From Blautia sp900556555 (lineage in GTDB: Bacteria > Bacillota > Clostridia > Lachnospirales > Lachnospiraceae), in the NCBI GenBank assembly GCA_964250615.1, contig CAXUGM010000021.1: 56,768 nt of DNA. One strand, written 5' to 3'. Numbering within the stretch: position 1 is the stretch's first letter; each line of letters begins with the position of its first letter. The translations under genes were made by a program, and so were the position numbers. Positions 34,087 to 42,313 of the stretch are shown in pieces. The notes below the pieces were generated by a model, which had not been told where the DNA came from, did not search any database, and saw only the letters and a program-made list of their open reading frames with translations.

Positions 34087-34464
34087 TTATTTTCGTTTTG
34101 TAGATTCATCCGTATTGCTAAGTGTCCAATTATTGTTACGAAGGATATTTTTGGTTGATTGGATGAGTTCATACATTAAACGTTTTTCTGTTTGAGAGCA
34201 ATCTGCCATAATGAGGTCAATATCTGTTTGATATTCAGTTGGATTGTTCAACTGGTTTCCATTAAGGAGTTCATCAACTGTAATCCCCAGGGCATTAGCA
34301 ATACGTACCAAAGATTCTAAACTTGCTTTTTTCTGTGCAGTTTCTATATGACTGATGTATGAAATTGAAAGTTCTGTCATTTCAGCAAGTTGTGCTTGGG
34401 TAATAAGAGATTGTTTACGCACTTCTTTTACTCGTAAACCGATTAATGAATAATCGAGAGACAT
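34087..34464 (-). CDS. XRE-family helix-turn-helix regulator
   Basis: A 125-residue repressor-like protein. The XRE domain (about 6-65) shows LRVKEVRKQSLITQAQLAEM, then ISYISHIETAQKKASLESL, ending NALGITVDELL. The tail is short and polar. The start ATG at 34464 follows AAAGGGGGTG; a longer reading frame upstream has no ribosome site. It lies just upstream of the recombinase operon in the same direction and may control it. A 258-base divergent spacer separates it from the next rightward gene. Confidence 0.85.
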   Translation of the reverse strand: MSLDYSLIGLRVKEVRKQSLITQAQLAEMTELSISYISHIETAQKKASLESLVRIANALGITVDELLNGNQLNNPTEYQTDIDLIMADCSQTEKRLMYELIQSTKNILRNNNWTLSNTDESTKRK

Positions 34465-34650
34465 ATGTTTCACCCCCTTTCGCTGGCAGGCAGCTGGTAG
34501 GGGCAAAACAAACTGCCCACCAATATTCAATGCATGAGTAGTATGCGGTGACTAACCATAATAGTCAACTAGACTTTAGTAATGATGTTCAGTGCACTTG
34601 ATTATTGAGAATGCTGTCGAGTTAGCACAAATTTTGTCGATGACTTTCAG

Positions 34651-34679
34651 TTGCTCATAAAATTATGAAGTGATAACAT
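34651..34679 (+). promoter_or_regulatory. Possible promoter for the small gene at 34723
   Basis: TTGCTC (34651-34656), 17 bases, TAACAT (34674-34679), 43 bases before the ATG. The match is moderate. The remaining divergent spacer (34465-34650) shows no gene. Confidence 0.4.
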
Positions 34680-34722
34680 TTATACATGGATATCCTTAAA
34701 AATACTTTTAGGAGGAAGTAGA

Positions 34723-34941
34723 ATGTACATGGTAGACGTGGAACATGAAAAATTTTTACTTTTATTAGAAGAGGTGGGAAGCAGATTGAGGGATCTAAAG
34801 TATCAGCTAAAGCAGATGTGTTTGCTTAACGAATACGTGAAAGGTTCGACAATCAGAGAACTGTGTGATACAATTGAATATAATCAACGAGAGTTTGATA
34901 GACTGGACGATATGCTGACAGAACTGGAAAAGGCTTTTTAA
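34723..34941 (+). CDS. Small coiled-coil protein, function unknown
   Basis: 72 residues, highly helical with heptad-like leucines (FLLLLEEVGSRLRDLKYQL and FDRLDDMLTELEKAF). Not recognised as a family. A strong TTAGGAGGAAGTAGA site precedes the ATG. It stands first in the rightward cargo set. Confidence 0.6.
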   Translation: MYMVDVEHEKFLLLLEEVGSRLRDLKYQLKQMCLLNEYVKGSTIRELCDTIEYNQREFDRLDDMLTELEKAF

Positions 34942-35066
34942 GTCCTTATTTTTTTAATCAAATACTCAAGTCTAATGGAGTAAATACTAAAGAGATATGG
35001 CTCTAATAAAACTTCCGGTAAAAGGGTACAATAAAGATACTACTATCGGAGGAGAGGTGTATTTAC

Positions 35067-35390
35067 TTGTGTCCAGAAGAGTATATTGCAGTGCGTGTTA
35101 AACAACTGTGTGATGAGCGTGGTATTACAAAATACAAATTATCGCAGATGACCGGAATGTCGCAGACTGCATTAGGAAACATTACTTCAAAATCAAGCGT
35201 ACCAACAATTCCAACTTTACAGAAAATCTGTGATGCCCTGGGTATTACGTTGGCACAGTTTTTTGCTCAAGATGGCGTTCGTTTAGATTTGACAGATTTG
35301 CAAAAAGAAATATTGGAAACTTGGGATGAATTAGACGTAAAAGAACGTGAAATTATGATTTCATTTGTTCGCAGCCTAAGAAAAAAGTAG
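35067..35390 (+). CDS. XRE-family transcriptional regulator
   Basis: 107 residues with an N-terminal XRE domain (AVRVKQLCDERGITKYKLSQ, MSQTALGNI, LQKICDALGITLAQFF) and a short C-terminal region, LTDLQKEILETWDELD, as in small phage and ICE repressors. The start is TTG 35067, downstream of GGAGGAGAGG at a slightly long distance; the overlapping GTG is out of frame. A clear terminator follows, so it is monocistronic. Confidence 0.82.
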   Translation: MCPEEYIAVRVKQLCDERGITKYKLSQMTGMSQTALGNITSKSSVPTIPTLQKICDALGITLAQFFAQDGVRLDLTDLQKEILETWDELDVKEREIMISFVRSLRKK

Positions 35391-35430
35391 AACAGTTCGT
35401 AAGTGTGGGTGCTTCGGACTGTTCTTTTTT
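35390..35430 (+). terminator. Terminator after the XRE gene at 35067
   Basis: GAACAGTTCG (35390-35399) pairs with CGGACTGTTC (35415-35424), one wobble, followed by six T. Confidence 0.8.
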
Positions 35431-35449
35431 GTTAGAAGGGGATTGAGTT

Positions 35450-36133
35450 ATGAAAAGAACTGTAATGATTTTGTTATTATTAATAATGGTAATATTACCA
35501 GGCTGTGAAAAAACTAAAGCTGAAGATAATCAGATTCAGTGTGTATCAGAAGTTGTTAAAGAGGAGTGTTGTATATGCGGAATGAACAATCGCAGCATGA
35601 TGGACTATTATAGAAAGTCCGGAATGATTGGTTTGGTCTGTCTTAATACAATGAATATCAGCAATTTGGATACAAGACAGTATTCAAATGACGGAACGGA
35701 AATTGTCGATGACCATTCGGGAGATATGTATAACAGTCATGGAGAAAATGAATGTAGTTTTTCCATTTCTGGAATGCCAAGCAGAGGAATACTTGAAGCT
35801 ACGGTATATTATGGAGAAGATGCCAGACCAGATTTTAATATCATAAAAGATTTACTTTGTCAGGATTGCATTGATAAAGTGATAGAAATGTATAACGATG
35901 AGATAGGCTGGAGTGATGGGAATGGAAGATTTCCAGAAGTATGTCTAGTAGATTTTGCAACTAATGAGTTGTATACATTAGGTGAGCATCATACAGGCTA
36001 TTGGATTCGTGATTTTTGGGTTCACATTGACCATAAAGAAGAACAATCAGATGTTATGTTGATTTATGCACCAGAGGATAAGATGGAGGGATATAAGTAT
36101 GCTGGTGAGAACATCGAAACGATGCAGAACTGA
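35450..36133 (+). CDS. Putative lipoprotein with cysteine-rich motifs
   Basis: 227 residues with a lipoprotein signal: MKRTVMILLLLIMVILPGC, where Cys19 would be lipidated, anchoring it on the outer face of the membrane. The mature part contains CCICGMNNR near residue 43 and CQDC near 138, a possible zinc-binding pair, plus a C-terminal domain rich in aromatic residues. No family recognised. Its 3' end overlaps the start of the alpha-CTD-like gene, so the two are coupled although one product is exported and the other cytosolic. Confidence 0.7.
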   Translation: MKRTVMILLLLIMVILPGCEKTKAEDNQIQCVSEVVKEECCICGMNNRSMMDYYRKSGMIGLVCLNTMNISNLDTRQYSNDGTEIVDDHSGDMYNSHGENECSFSISGMPSRGILEATVYYGEDARPDFNIIKDLLCQDCIDKVIEMYNDEIGWSDGNGRFPEVCLVDFATNELYTLGEHHTGYWIRDFWVHIDHKEEQSDVMLIYAPEDKMEGYKYAGENIETMQN

Positions 36134-36674
36134 TAACCTTGAATGGTTATTAAACGAAATTGGGGTAAGGGATATTTCGGAAATAGAAGGTCTGAGTATA
36201 TCTGAATTTGTAGAGAAATATTCGCGGAAACATTTCAGTAATCTGTGCCTGAATAAATTATTAGAAATGGAAGCAATTTATGTTCCAGAAGGTGAAAAGC
36301 TGATATATGATCTACCTATAACAAGTAGATTAAAAAACATATTATTGCGAAATGATGTGTATGTTTTATCTGATATAAAAAAATATTCTAGAGAAGAAGT
36401 TATGCGTTTCCGTAATCTAGGGGAGCTTACAATGAAAGAATTGGAAATAGTGTGTGAGCAAGAAGGAATAAGGTTAATGTCAGTCAATAAAATTGCAGAA
36501 AGAATGCATGGTGTTCGATTTTCGTATCACCAACTTATAAAAATGTTTCACTTACATATTTGGTGTCCGGAAGATTTATGTGATTTAACTGAAGAGCAAT
36601 ACTCTGAATTAACACGATTAGACGGTGCTATGATTTCCAAAATAAAAAAAGTAAAACAGTTATTTAAAGTCTGA
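36099..36674 (+). CDS. RNA polymerase alpha-CTD-like protein
   Basis: 191 residues. The middle part (about 70-120) follows the RNA polymerase alpha C-terminal domain pattern: LPITSRLKNILLRNDVYVL, then MRFRNLGELTMKELE, i.e. the helix-hairpin-helix that binds UP elements and activators. Flanking segments (EIEGLSISEFVEKY and DLTEEQYSELTRLDG) look like further degenerate helical repeats. There is no polymerase-binding N-terminal domain. It may act as a DNA-binding regulator or a transcription decoy. Start at 36099 behind GGAGGGATATAAGT. Confidence 0.75.
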   Translation: MLVRTSKRCRTDNLEWLLNEIGVRDISEIEGLSISEFVEKYSRKHFSNLCLNKLLEMEAIYVPEGEKLIYDLPITSRLKNILLRNDVYVLSDIKKYSREEVMRFRNLGELTMKELEIVCEQEGIRLMSVNKIAERMHGVRFSYHQLIKMFHLHIWCPEDLCDLTEEQYSELTRLDGAMISKIKKVKQLFKV

Positions 36675-36790
36675 TTTCGAAAATGATAGGAGTCAGTAAA
36701 AATGTATATATCTATACAGTAATAATTCTATATGATATAATAGACTATATTTGGGCGACTAAATATGGTCTTTTTTGTTATGGAGGAAAC

Positions 36791-37009
36791 ATGGAAAAAG
36801 GTGCAATTGGCAATAGAATAAAAGAATTGTGTGAAAATAAAGGCATTACAATAAATGCACTTGCGATAAAGGCAAATGTGCCACCGTCTACATTAAAGAA
36901 TATTGTTAATGGGCAAGTGACGAATACAGGTGTGGAAACTATACATAAAGTGTGCAATGGATTAAATATGTCTTTAGCAGAGTTTTTTGATTGTCGTAGT
37001 TTTGAATAA
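36791..37009 (+). CDS. Small XRE-family regulator
   Basis: 72 residues, almost only an XRE helix-turn-helix: GNRIKELCENKGITINALAI, PPSTLKNIVNGQ, IHKVCNGLNMSLAEFF. ATG 36791 follows TGGAGGAAAC. It stands just before the restriction locus, 19 bases from the next start, and is a good candidate for a controller protein of that locus (position-based inference). Confidence 0.8.
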   Translation: MEKGAIGNRIKELCENKGITINALAIKANVPPSTLKNIVNGQVTNTGVETIHKVCNGLNMSLAEFFDCRSFE

Positions 37010-37028
37010 AAATTGGAGAGATGCGTAT

Positions 37029-37514
37029 ATGGGTAGAATAATTAAAGAATTTACAGATGGTTCATATTTAGAATACGATCGTGGAAAATTTGATGATTGG
37101 TGTGTTTATTTATCAAGACCAGGAAAAGGACGAAAACCACCTCTGGATACGGAATATTTCAAACAGATGAGAGAATTTGCAGAAGAGTATGATACGGAAG
37201 TACTATATAACGATTTTGTAGAAGTATATGATTTAGTAAAAAAAGAAGTATACGAAGATGATTTGAATGCTATTTCTGAAATTGCCGAAGCTTATGGAGG
37301 GGACAGTGTCGAAATAGATATTATTTTTACTATTTTGTATATGGCTATGATTGCCGAAGAACAAAAGCGATATACAAAACTTGGAAAGAGAATAAAGCGA
37401 TTAGGTGTTCACATGGTACTGGTAGAAAATAAAAATATTTACGAAGCTGCAAATTTTATGCGTGGAATGGGTTGGCGTGAAATAGACGCTCTTTGTAGAG
37501 AACGTGGATTTTAG
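37029..37514 (+). CDS. Conserved protein of restriction-type loci (DUF7004-like)
   Basis: 161 residues: IKEFTDGSYLEYDRGKFDDW at the start, VEIDIIFTILYMAMIAEE in the middle, and FMRGMGWREIDALCRERGF at the end. I recall similar proteins beside nuclease and methylase genes, but no activity is established. Starts at ATG 37029 behind TTGGAGAGATGCGTAT and is followed after eight bases by a PD-(D/E)XK gene. Codon choice is A/T-rich like its neighbours. Confidence 0.6.
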   Translation: MGRIIKEFTDGSYLEYDRGKFDDWCVYLSRPGKGRKPPLDTEYFKQMREFAEEYDTEVLYNDFVEVYDLVKKEVYEDDLNAISEIAEAYGGDSVEIDIIFTILYMAMIAEEQKRYTKLGKRIKRLGVHMVLVENKNIYEAANFMRGMGWREIDALCRERGF

Positions 37515-37522
37515 GAGGAGAA

Positions 37523-38044
37523 ATGGCTAGAGTTGCAAATCGTTTTGGTGGAGGAGCAAGAACAAATAAAAACGGGCTATTGTTTGAACAGACTACTTCT
37601 CTTAATAATGCTTTAGAAGATGCCGGGTATTATGTTTATAACTGTGAGGTTTTTGATGGGGAGATATTGATAGGATTATCTGTACCTCAAAGTAAAGTCT
37701 ATTCAGCATTTTTAGAGAGAGAGGGTATAAATTATAAAAAGTACAATTCAAAAAAATGGCATCCAGATGAATGTTTTATAAATTTCAAGAACAGAACAGC
37801 TTATATTATCGAAAAAAAATTTCAGAATAGTTCGGGGTCGGTTGATGAAAAACTTCCAGGTTGTCATTTTAAAAAACAAGAATACCAGAAATTGTTCGAA
37901 CCCTTGGGTTTCGATGTGGAGTTTTTATATGTTTTTAATGACTGGTTTTTAGATTCAAGATATAGGGATACATTAGACTATATAGAACAAATGGGATGTT
38001 ATTACTATTTCAATGAAATACCATTGAAAATGTTAGGATTGTAA
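37523..38044 (+). CDS. PD-(D/E)XK restriction-type endonuclease
   Basis: 173 residues with the nuclease core HPDECFINFKN, then AYIIEKKFQNSSGSVDEKL; the D and E-x-K positions form the usual metal site. The N-terminal RFGGGARTNKNGLLFEQTTSL is typical of this restriction-enzyme subgroup. Cleaves DNA by inference; the target sequence is unknown. AGGAGGAGAA precedes the ATG. It is cotranscribed with the MutH-like nuclease 14 bases later. Confidence 0.75.
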   Translation: MARVANRFGGGARTNKNGLLFEQTTSLNNALEDAGYYVYNCEVFDGEILIGLSVPQSKVYSAFLEREGINYKKYNSKKWHPDECFINFKNRTAYIIEKKFQNSSGSVDEKLPGCHFKKQEYQKLFEPLGFDVEFLYVFNDWFLDSRYRDTLDYIEQMGCYYYFNEIPLKMLGL

Positions 38045-38057
38045 GGAGGTATAGGAT

Positions 38058-38714
38058 ATGCGTTTAGCAGAAGCTTGTAATAAACTTAATAGTTTATCTG
38101 GAATAAAATTTCGAGAACTTTTTTCTCCATCGGATATGGAAATGATTATTATAAATAAAGGAAAAACCGGGCAGTTATTGGAATTGTCATTAGGAATGAA
38201 CTTGTCTAGTTCAAATTTAGATTTTGAAGATGGCGAATTAAAAACTAATAAGTGCGATCGGTTGGGGAATCCAAAAGAAACAGTTTTTATAACACAAATT
38301 AGTAGTGTAATGGATGAGCTGATAAAACAAAAACCTTTCGAGGATACTCATTTATATGAAAAAATAAGTAATATATTATATGTACCGGTATGCAAAGATG
38401 GTGACCCAAGAGATTGGATGTTTTTACCAAGCATACATATCGATTTGTCTAAGTCAAAATTTTCTGAATTAAGAGGAATTTGGGAACGAGACTATTATTC
38501 GATTTGTCGTCAGCTAAAAAATCATATCGAAACAAGTCCAGATGGTTTTATCCACACCTCTAACGGAAGTCATATTCAAGTTCGTAGTAAGGATTCAAAG
38601 CCATATCATCCGATTTATTCGTCAATTTATGGACGATATGTCTCCGATAAGAATCATGCATTTTATTTCCAGAAACAGTTTGTGCATGATATAAAAAGGA
38701 TGAATAGAGGATAG
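38058..38714 (+). CDS. MutH/Sau3AI-type GATC endonuclease
   Basis: 218 residues, a single MutH-like domain. GKTGQLLELSLG matches the MutH N-terminal helix, and LDFEDGELKTNK supplies D-x4-E-x-K, the spacing I recall for Sau3AI rather than D-x6-E-x-K of MutH. SNGSHIQVRSKD and YFQKQFV near the end also fit. Family members nick or cut at GATC, usually when unmethylated. Sau3AI has two such domains; this has one and could work as a dimer. Dam lies downstream under a separate promoter. Confidence 0.82.
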   Translation: MRLAEACNKLNSLSGIKFRELFSPSDMEMIIINKGKTGQLLELSLGMNLSSSNLDFEDGELKTNKCDRLGNPKETVFITQISSVMDELIKQKPFEDTHLYEKISNILYVPVCKDGDPRDWMFLPSIHIDLSKSKFSELRGIWERDYYSICRQLKNHIETSPDGFIHTSNGSHIQVRSKDSKPYHPIYSSIYGRYVSDKNHAFYFQKQFVHDIKRMNRG

Positions 38715-38724
38715 TAAGTTTTGT

Positions 38725-38786
38725 TTGACATATACATGTAGGTCTAACATAAGGATGTTTTGTAGAGAAAAAGTACTTGATATAAT
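38725..38786 (+). promoter_or_regulatory. Promoter region of the dam-dpnA-dpnII operon
   Basis: TTGACA (38725-38730) with CATAAG 17 bases on (38748-38753), and a second -10 TATAAT at 38781-38786 without a good -35. Either would give the methylase genes their own transcript, separate from the upstream nucleases. Confidence 0.5.
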
Positions 38787-38842
38787 TCTAATGTGATGGC
38801 AACATGTGATAGAACAAAAAATATATAGAAAGAGGTTATATT

Positions 38843-39676
38843 ATGGCGTTAAAGAAAATGGGACCATTTGTAAAGTGGGCTGGAGGAAAAAAACAGTTGT
38901 TAGAAAAAATAAGACAAAGAGTCCCAGATTCATATGGAACTTATTACGAACCATTTGTAGGTGGTGGGGCAGTTTTGTTTGATTTAAAGCCTCAAAAAGC
39001 AGTTATTAATGATGTAAATGAGCAGTTGATAAATGTCTATAGACAGTTAAAGAAAAATCCTCGAGAAGTTATAAGTATTATTAACGATTATGACAATATG
39101 GCATGCAATAAAGAATTGTATTTGAAAATGAGAGAAAAGTATAACCAAAAAATTCAACAAGGTGTTTTAGATGCAGAATGTGCAGGCCTTATGATTTGGA
39201 TTAACAAGCATTGTTTTAATGGTTTATATAGGGTTAATAATAAAGGATTGTTTAATGTTCCGTATAATAACAAAGCCACCGGAAAGTCCATAGATGAATT
39301 GAATTTGATGAGTATAGGCTTTTTCCTTTTAGAGTCAGATGTTGAAATTCATTGTAGTGATTTTGAAAAAGTGTGTGAAAATGTTAAAGCCGGAGATTTT
39401 GTATACTTTGATTCACCATATCTTCCTGTTAGTGAGACTGCATACTTTACGGATTATACTAAAGACGGTTTTTCTATGGAAGACCATAAGCGTTTAGCAA
39501 TGTTATTTAGAAGATTAGATGCTTTGGGTGCAAAAGTGATGTTAAGCAATCATAATGTGGATTTGGTATATGAATTATACGATGGTTATAAAATTGAGGC
39601 TGTAGATGTACGAAGAAGTATTAATAGCGATGCTTCAAAGCGTGTAGGAAAAGAAGTAATCATAACAAACTATTAA
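38843..39676 (+). CDS. dam: DNA adenine methylase (Dam/DpnM type)
   Basis: N6-adenine methyltransferase of the D12 class, 277 residues, near the DpnM length. Motif I is FVKWAGGKKQLL then YEPFVGGGAVLF (about residues 8-50). Catalytic motif IV reads DSPY near residue 193 where DPPY is usual; the motif is intact apart from the serine. It should methylate GATC and protect host DNA from both the DpnII and MutH-like nucleases. AGAAAGAGGTTATATT precedes the ATG. The DpnA-like gene follows by 13 bases. Confidence 0.92.
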   Translation: MALKKMGPFVKWAGGKKQLLEKIRQRVPDSYGTYYEPFVGGGAVLFDLKPQKAVINDVNEQLINVYRQLKKNPREVISIINDYDNMACNKELYLKMREKYNQKIQQGVLDAECAGLMIWINKHCFNGLYRVNNKGLFNVPYNNKATGKSIDELNLMSIGFFLLESDVEIHCSDFEKVCENVKAGDFVYFDSPYLPVSETAYFTDYTKDGFSMEDHKRLAMLFRRLDALGAKVMLSNHNVDLVYELYDGYKIEAVDVRRSINSDASKRVGKEVIITNY

Positions 39677-39689
39677 AACAGAGGAAAAG

Positions 39690-40487
39690 ATGGAAAAGTT
39701 TTTTACAAAACAAATAATTCCGTACTATGAAAATGATAAAGAGATTTTAGTTTTAAGCGACACCCTTTTTGCTTTGGGGAAAATGAAAAAGGAGTCTGTA
39801 GATATGATATTTGCAGACCCTCCTTATTTTCTAAGTAATGATGGTGTTACATGTTATGCTGGGAAAATGGTTTCTGTAAATAAAGGAAATTGGGATAAGG
39901 TTAATTCATTTAGTGAAAAACATAAGTTTAATCGTTCTTGGATAAAAAAATGTAAACGTGTTTTAAAACCAGATGGCACTATATGGATTAGTGGAACGTT
40001 GCATAATATATATAGTATAGGAGTTGCATTAGAACAAGAAGGATTTAAGATTATTAACAATATTACATGGCAAAAAACTAATCCACCGCCGAATCTTGCA
40101 TGTAGATGTTTTACACATAGTACAGAAACAATTCTCTGGGCGAAAAAGGATGATAAAAAAGTAAGACATCTATTTAATTACCAGGAAATGAAAATGCAAA
40201 ATAATGGTAAGCAGATGAAGGATGTATGGACAGGGGCATTAACGTCGCCAAAAGAAAAAACAGAAGGTAAACATCCAACACAGAAACCATTGTATTTGTT
40301 AAAGAGGATAATAGAAGCTTCTACAATGGAAGGGGCAGTTGTTATGGACCCTTTTTGTGGGAGTTCAACAACAGGGGTAGCTGCAAAGCAGTTAGGACGC
40401 TTGTACATTGGTATAGACAGTGAAATAGAATACATTGAGCTTTCAAAGAGGCGTTTGAAATTGGAGGATAAAAATGAGAAATTTTAA
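39690..40487 (+). CDS. dpnA: DpnA-like site-specific adenine methyltransferase
   Basis: Second adenine methylase, 265 residues, beta-class order: catalytic DPPY near residue 43 (MIFADPPYFL) precedes the SAM-binding DPFCGSSTTGVAA near 220. KTNPPPNLACRCFTHSTE and GKHPTQKPLYLLKR complete the signature. In the pneumococcal DpnII system DpnA also methylates single-stranded GATC and helps unmodified incoming DNA to establish. Its 3' end overlaps dpnII by 14 bases. Confidence 0.92.
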   Translation: MEKFFTKQIIPYYENDKEILVLSDTLFALGKMKKESVDMIFADPPYFLSNDGVTCYAGKMVSVNKGNWDKVNSFSEKHKFNRSWIKKCKRVLKPDGTIWISGTLHNIYSIGVALEQEGFKIINNITWQKTNPPPNLACRCFTHSTETILWAKKDDKKVRHLFNYQEMKMQNNGKQMKDVWTGALTSPKEKTEGKHPTQKPLYLLKRIIEASTMEGAVVMDPFCGSSTTGVAAKQLGRLYIGIDSEIEYIELSKRRLKLEDKNEKF

Positions 40488-41319
40488 TGAATGGTTAGGA
40501 AAGATGAGACAGAGTATAAATGCGTATACCTATTATGTTGATTTTCCGAAAGTATATGCAAATGTTGATTCTATGAAAATAGAGCTGAATATCTTGAATT
40601 CGTTAATAGGTTCCCGTAATATTGAAGCTGATTTTAGAATGCTGTTACAAAAATATCCAGAAATACTTAAATGCATTCCTACACTTCTGGCAGTTCGACA
40701 GAGTGAGATATATGCTCAAGATGAGGATGGCGCCTTTTTGTATAATTTTAATAAGATGAATTATTCTGTTGACCAGTATATGACTTTCATGAAAAAAACT
40801 GGAATGTTTGATTTGATTGCAAATCATATAGTTAATAATCTGGTTGATTATGCGTTGGGGATAGAAACCGGATTAGATAGCAATGGTAGAAAAAATAGAG
40901 GTGGTCACCAGATGGAAGATCTGGTTGAAAGTTTTATTAAAAAAACTGGTGCAGAATATTATAAAGAAATGTACATAAGTGAGATCGAAAGAAGATGGTC
41001 TGTAGACTTGTCAGCGATATCAGCAGAAGGTACAACTACTAAGAGATGGGATTTTGTAGTAAAAACACCAACTATGATTTATGTAATAGAGACAAATTTC
41101 TATACAAGTGGTGGTTCGAAATTGAATGAAACGGCTAGAAGTTATAAGATGATAGCAGAAGAAGCACAGGAAGTAAACGGCGTAGAATTTGTGTGGGTAA
41201 CTGATGGAGGTGGCTGGAGAACTGCTAGAAGAAATTTGGAAGAAACATTTAATGTTATGACCCATTTATATAATATTGATGATATGGAAAAGGGAGTCTT
41301 TTTCTCGTTGTTCAAATAG
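40474..41319 (+). CDS. dpnB: DpnII-type restriction endonuclease (GATC)
   Basis: 281 residues with the DpnII/MboI family core GLDSNGRKNRGGHQMEDLVE, then RWDFVVKTPTMIYVIETNFY with the D and E-x-N nuclease residues, and SGGSKLNETARSYK. It cuts unmethylated GATC. The gene order methylase, methylase, nuclease is the same as in the Streptococcus pneumoniae DpnII locus. GGAGGATAAAA precedes the ATG, inside the end of dpnA. A terminator follows 64 bases later. Confidence 0.94.
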   Translation: MRNFNEWLGKMRQSINAYTYYVDFPKVYANVDSMKIELNILNSLIGSRNIEADFRMLLQKYPEILKCIPTLLAVRQSEIYAQDEDGAFLYNFNKMNYSVDQYMTFMKKTGMFDLIANHIVNNLVDYALGIETGLDSNGRKNRGGHQMEDLVESFIKKTGAEYYKEMYISEIERRWSVDLSAISAEGTTTKRWDFVVKTPTMIYVIETNFYTSGGSKLNETARSYKMIAEEAQEVNGVEFVWVTDGGGWRTARRNLEETFNVMTHLYNIDDMEKGVFFSLFK

Positions 41320-41382
41320 TGCAGAAGTAGAACGCGATATGAATAATGTAAGAAGAAAGGCAATAAAAAAAGTTTTCTACAT

Positions 41383-41418
41383 AAGACTGCAGTGTAAAAG
41401 AAGACTGCAGTCTTTTTT
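41383..41418 (+). terminator. Terminator of the DpnII operon
   Basis: AAGACTGCAGT (41383-41393) and ACTGCAGTCTT (41404-41414) form an 11-bp stem, followed by a T-run to 41418. Confidence 0.85.
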
Positions 41419-41429
41419 AACTAATGCAC

Positions 41430-41501
41430 CGTTACATTTCGTTGCATAAATTAAAAATGTAACGATTGAGCATTGACAGGATAGAGTGGAAGTGATAAGA
41501 T
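41430..41501 (+). promoter_or_regulatory. Promoter and operator of the HTH gene at 41564
   Basis: TTGACA (41473-41478), 17 bases, TAAGAT (41496-41501). Just upstream lies a 10-bp inverted repeat CGTTACATTT (41430-41439) and AAATGTAACG (41455-41464), an operator or activator site. The downstream HTH protein is the natural candidate binder. Confidence 0.6.
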
Positions 41502-41563
41502 TTATTTATCAAAATTGGCTTAATAGCCAATAGAAGAGAAGTATCTGACAAGGAGGCAAAGCG

Positions 41564-42274
41564 TTGAGTGCAACAGTTGTGAATGAAAATAAACTTGCTG
41601 AGTTGATTACAAAAGCTTGTGGACCGAGAAGTTTATCAGAATACAGTCGAGCTTGTGGTATATCACCAGCACATTTATCCAGAGTAAAATCTGGCATTTG
41701 CAGACCTTCAAAAAAAATGTGTTTTAAATTGGCATCAGAACGTTATGCAAAAGAAATAGGCTTATCCAGCCAGGAATTCTTAATAGCAGCTGGTTATAAC
41801 GGTGATGAAATTGAAAGCACAAAAGAATTTGAAACTGTAGCATTTCAACAAAGCGATGTGATAACCTTAGGGATTGTTTCTAAAAGGTTGATGTTACATG
41901 GCTGTACATATCAGTTGCTTTCGTTGGGAGAAAACAAAGAAGTAGACTTCGCTTTTTTGGTTTCACAGGATGGTACCAAGGTCAGATGGGAATTCGTATT
42001 AAACTTCTCGTACCAAACATCCGATTATGTGGTTCGTAGAAATGCGTACTATTATAATCTTGGAAGAATCTTATCATTTCAACCAATTCAGAATACGCAG
42101 TATACACTTATACTTAATGATGAGGTTTTGTATGATGAATTAGTTCAAGAGATTAATCGTGATATGGTGTTAGCGAATGTTTCTGTTGCATTGATTGATT
42201 TTGAAGCGATGGAAATCAAGAAGGAGGTCATATTGGACCGAGGCGGTAGAAACATGAAACTGTCCTTGATTTGA
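41564..42274 (+). CDS. HTH regulator with C-terminal sensor-like domain
   Basis: 236 residues. The N-terminal helix-turn-helix (about 10-50) reads SLSEYSRACGISPAHLSRVK. The C-terminal region (about 80-236) is a mixed beta domain with DFAFLVSQDGTKVRWEF, which could sense a ligand or partner; no family recognised. The TTG start is fixed by AAGGAGG seven bases upstream. It follows the DpnII operon but has its own promoter. Confidence 0.7.
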   Translation: MSATVVNENKLAELITKACGPRSLSEYSRACGISPAHLSRVKSGICRPSKKMCFKLASERYAKEIGLSSQEFLIAAGYNGDEIESTKEFETVAFQQSDVITLGIVSKRLMLHGCTYQLLSLGENKEVDFAFLVSQDGTKVRWEFVLNFSYQTSDYVVRRNAYYYNLGRILSFQPIQNTQYTLILNDEVLYDELVQEINRDMVLANVSVALIDFEAMEIKKEVILDRGGRNMKLSLI

Positions 42275-42313
42275 CAATTGAATAAAGAAAATTAATTACG
42301 GAGGTCGTGTGTA

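Noticed and set aside
36066..36098. An earlier start for the alpha-CTD-like gene and similar longer frames at 34530, 36683, 36987, 45577 and 54406
   Set aside because: Strong ribosome sites precede the inner starts at 36099, 34464, 36791, 37029, 45505 and 54421, while the longer frames lack them or overlap other signals.
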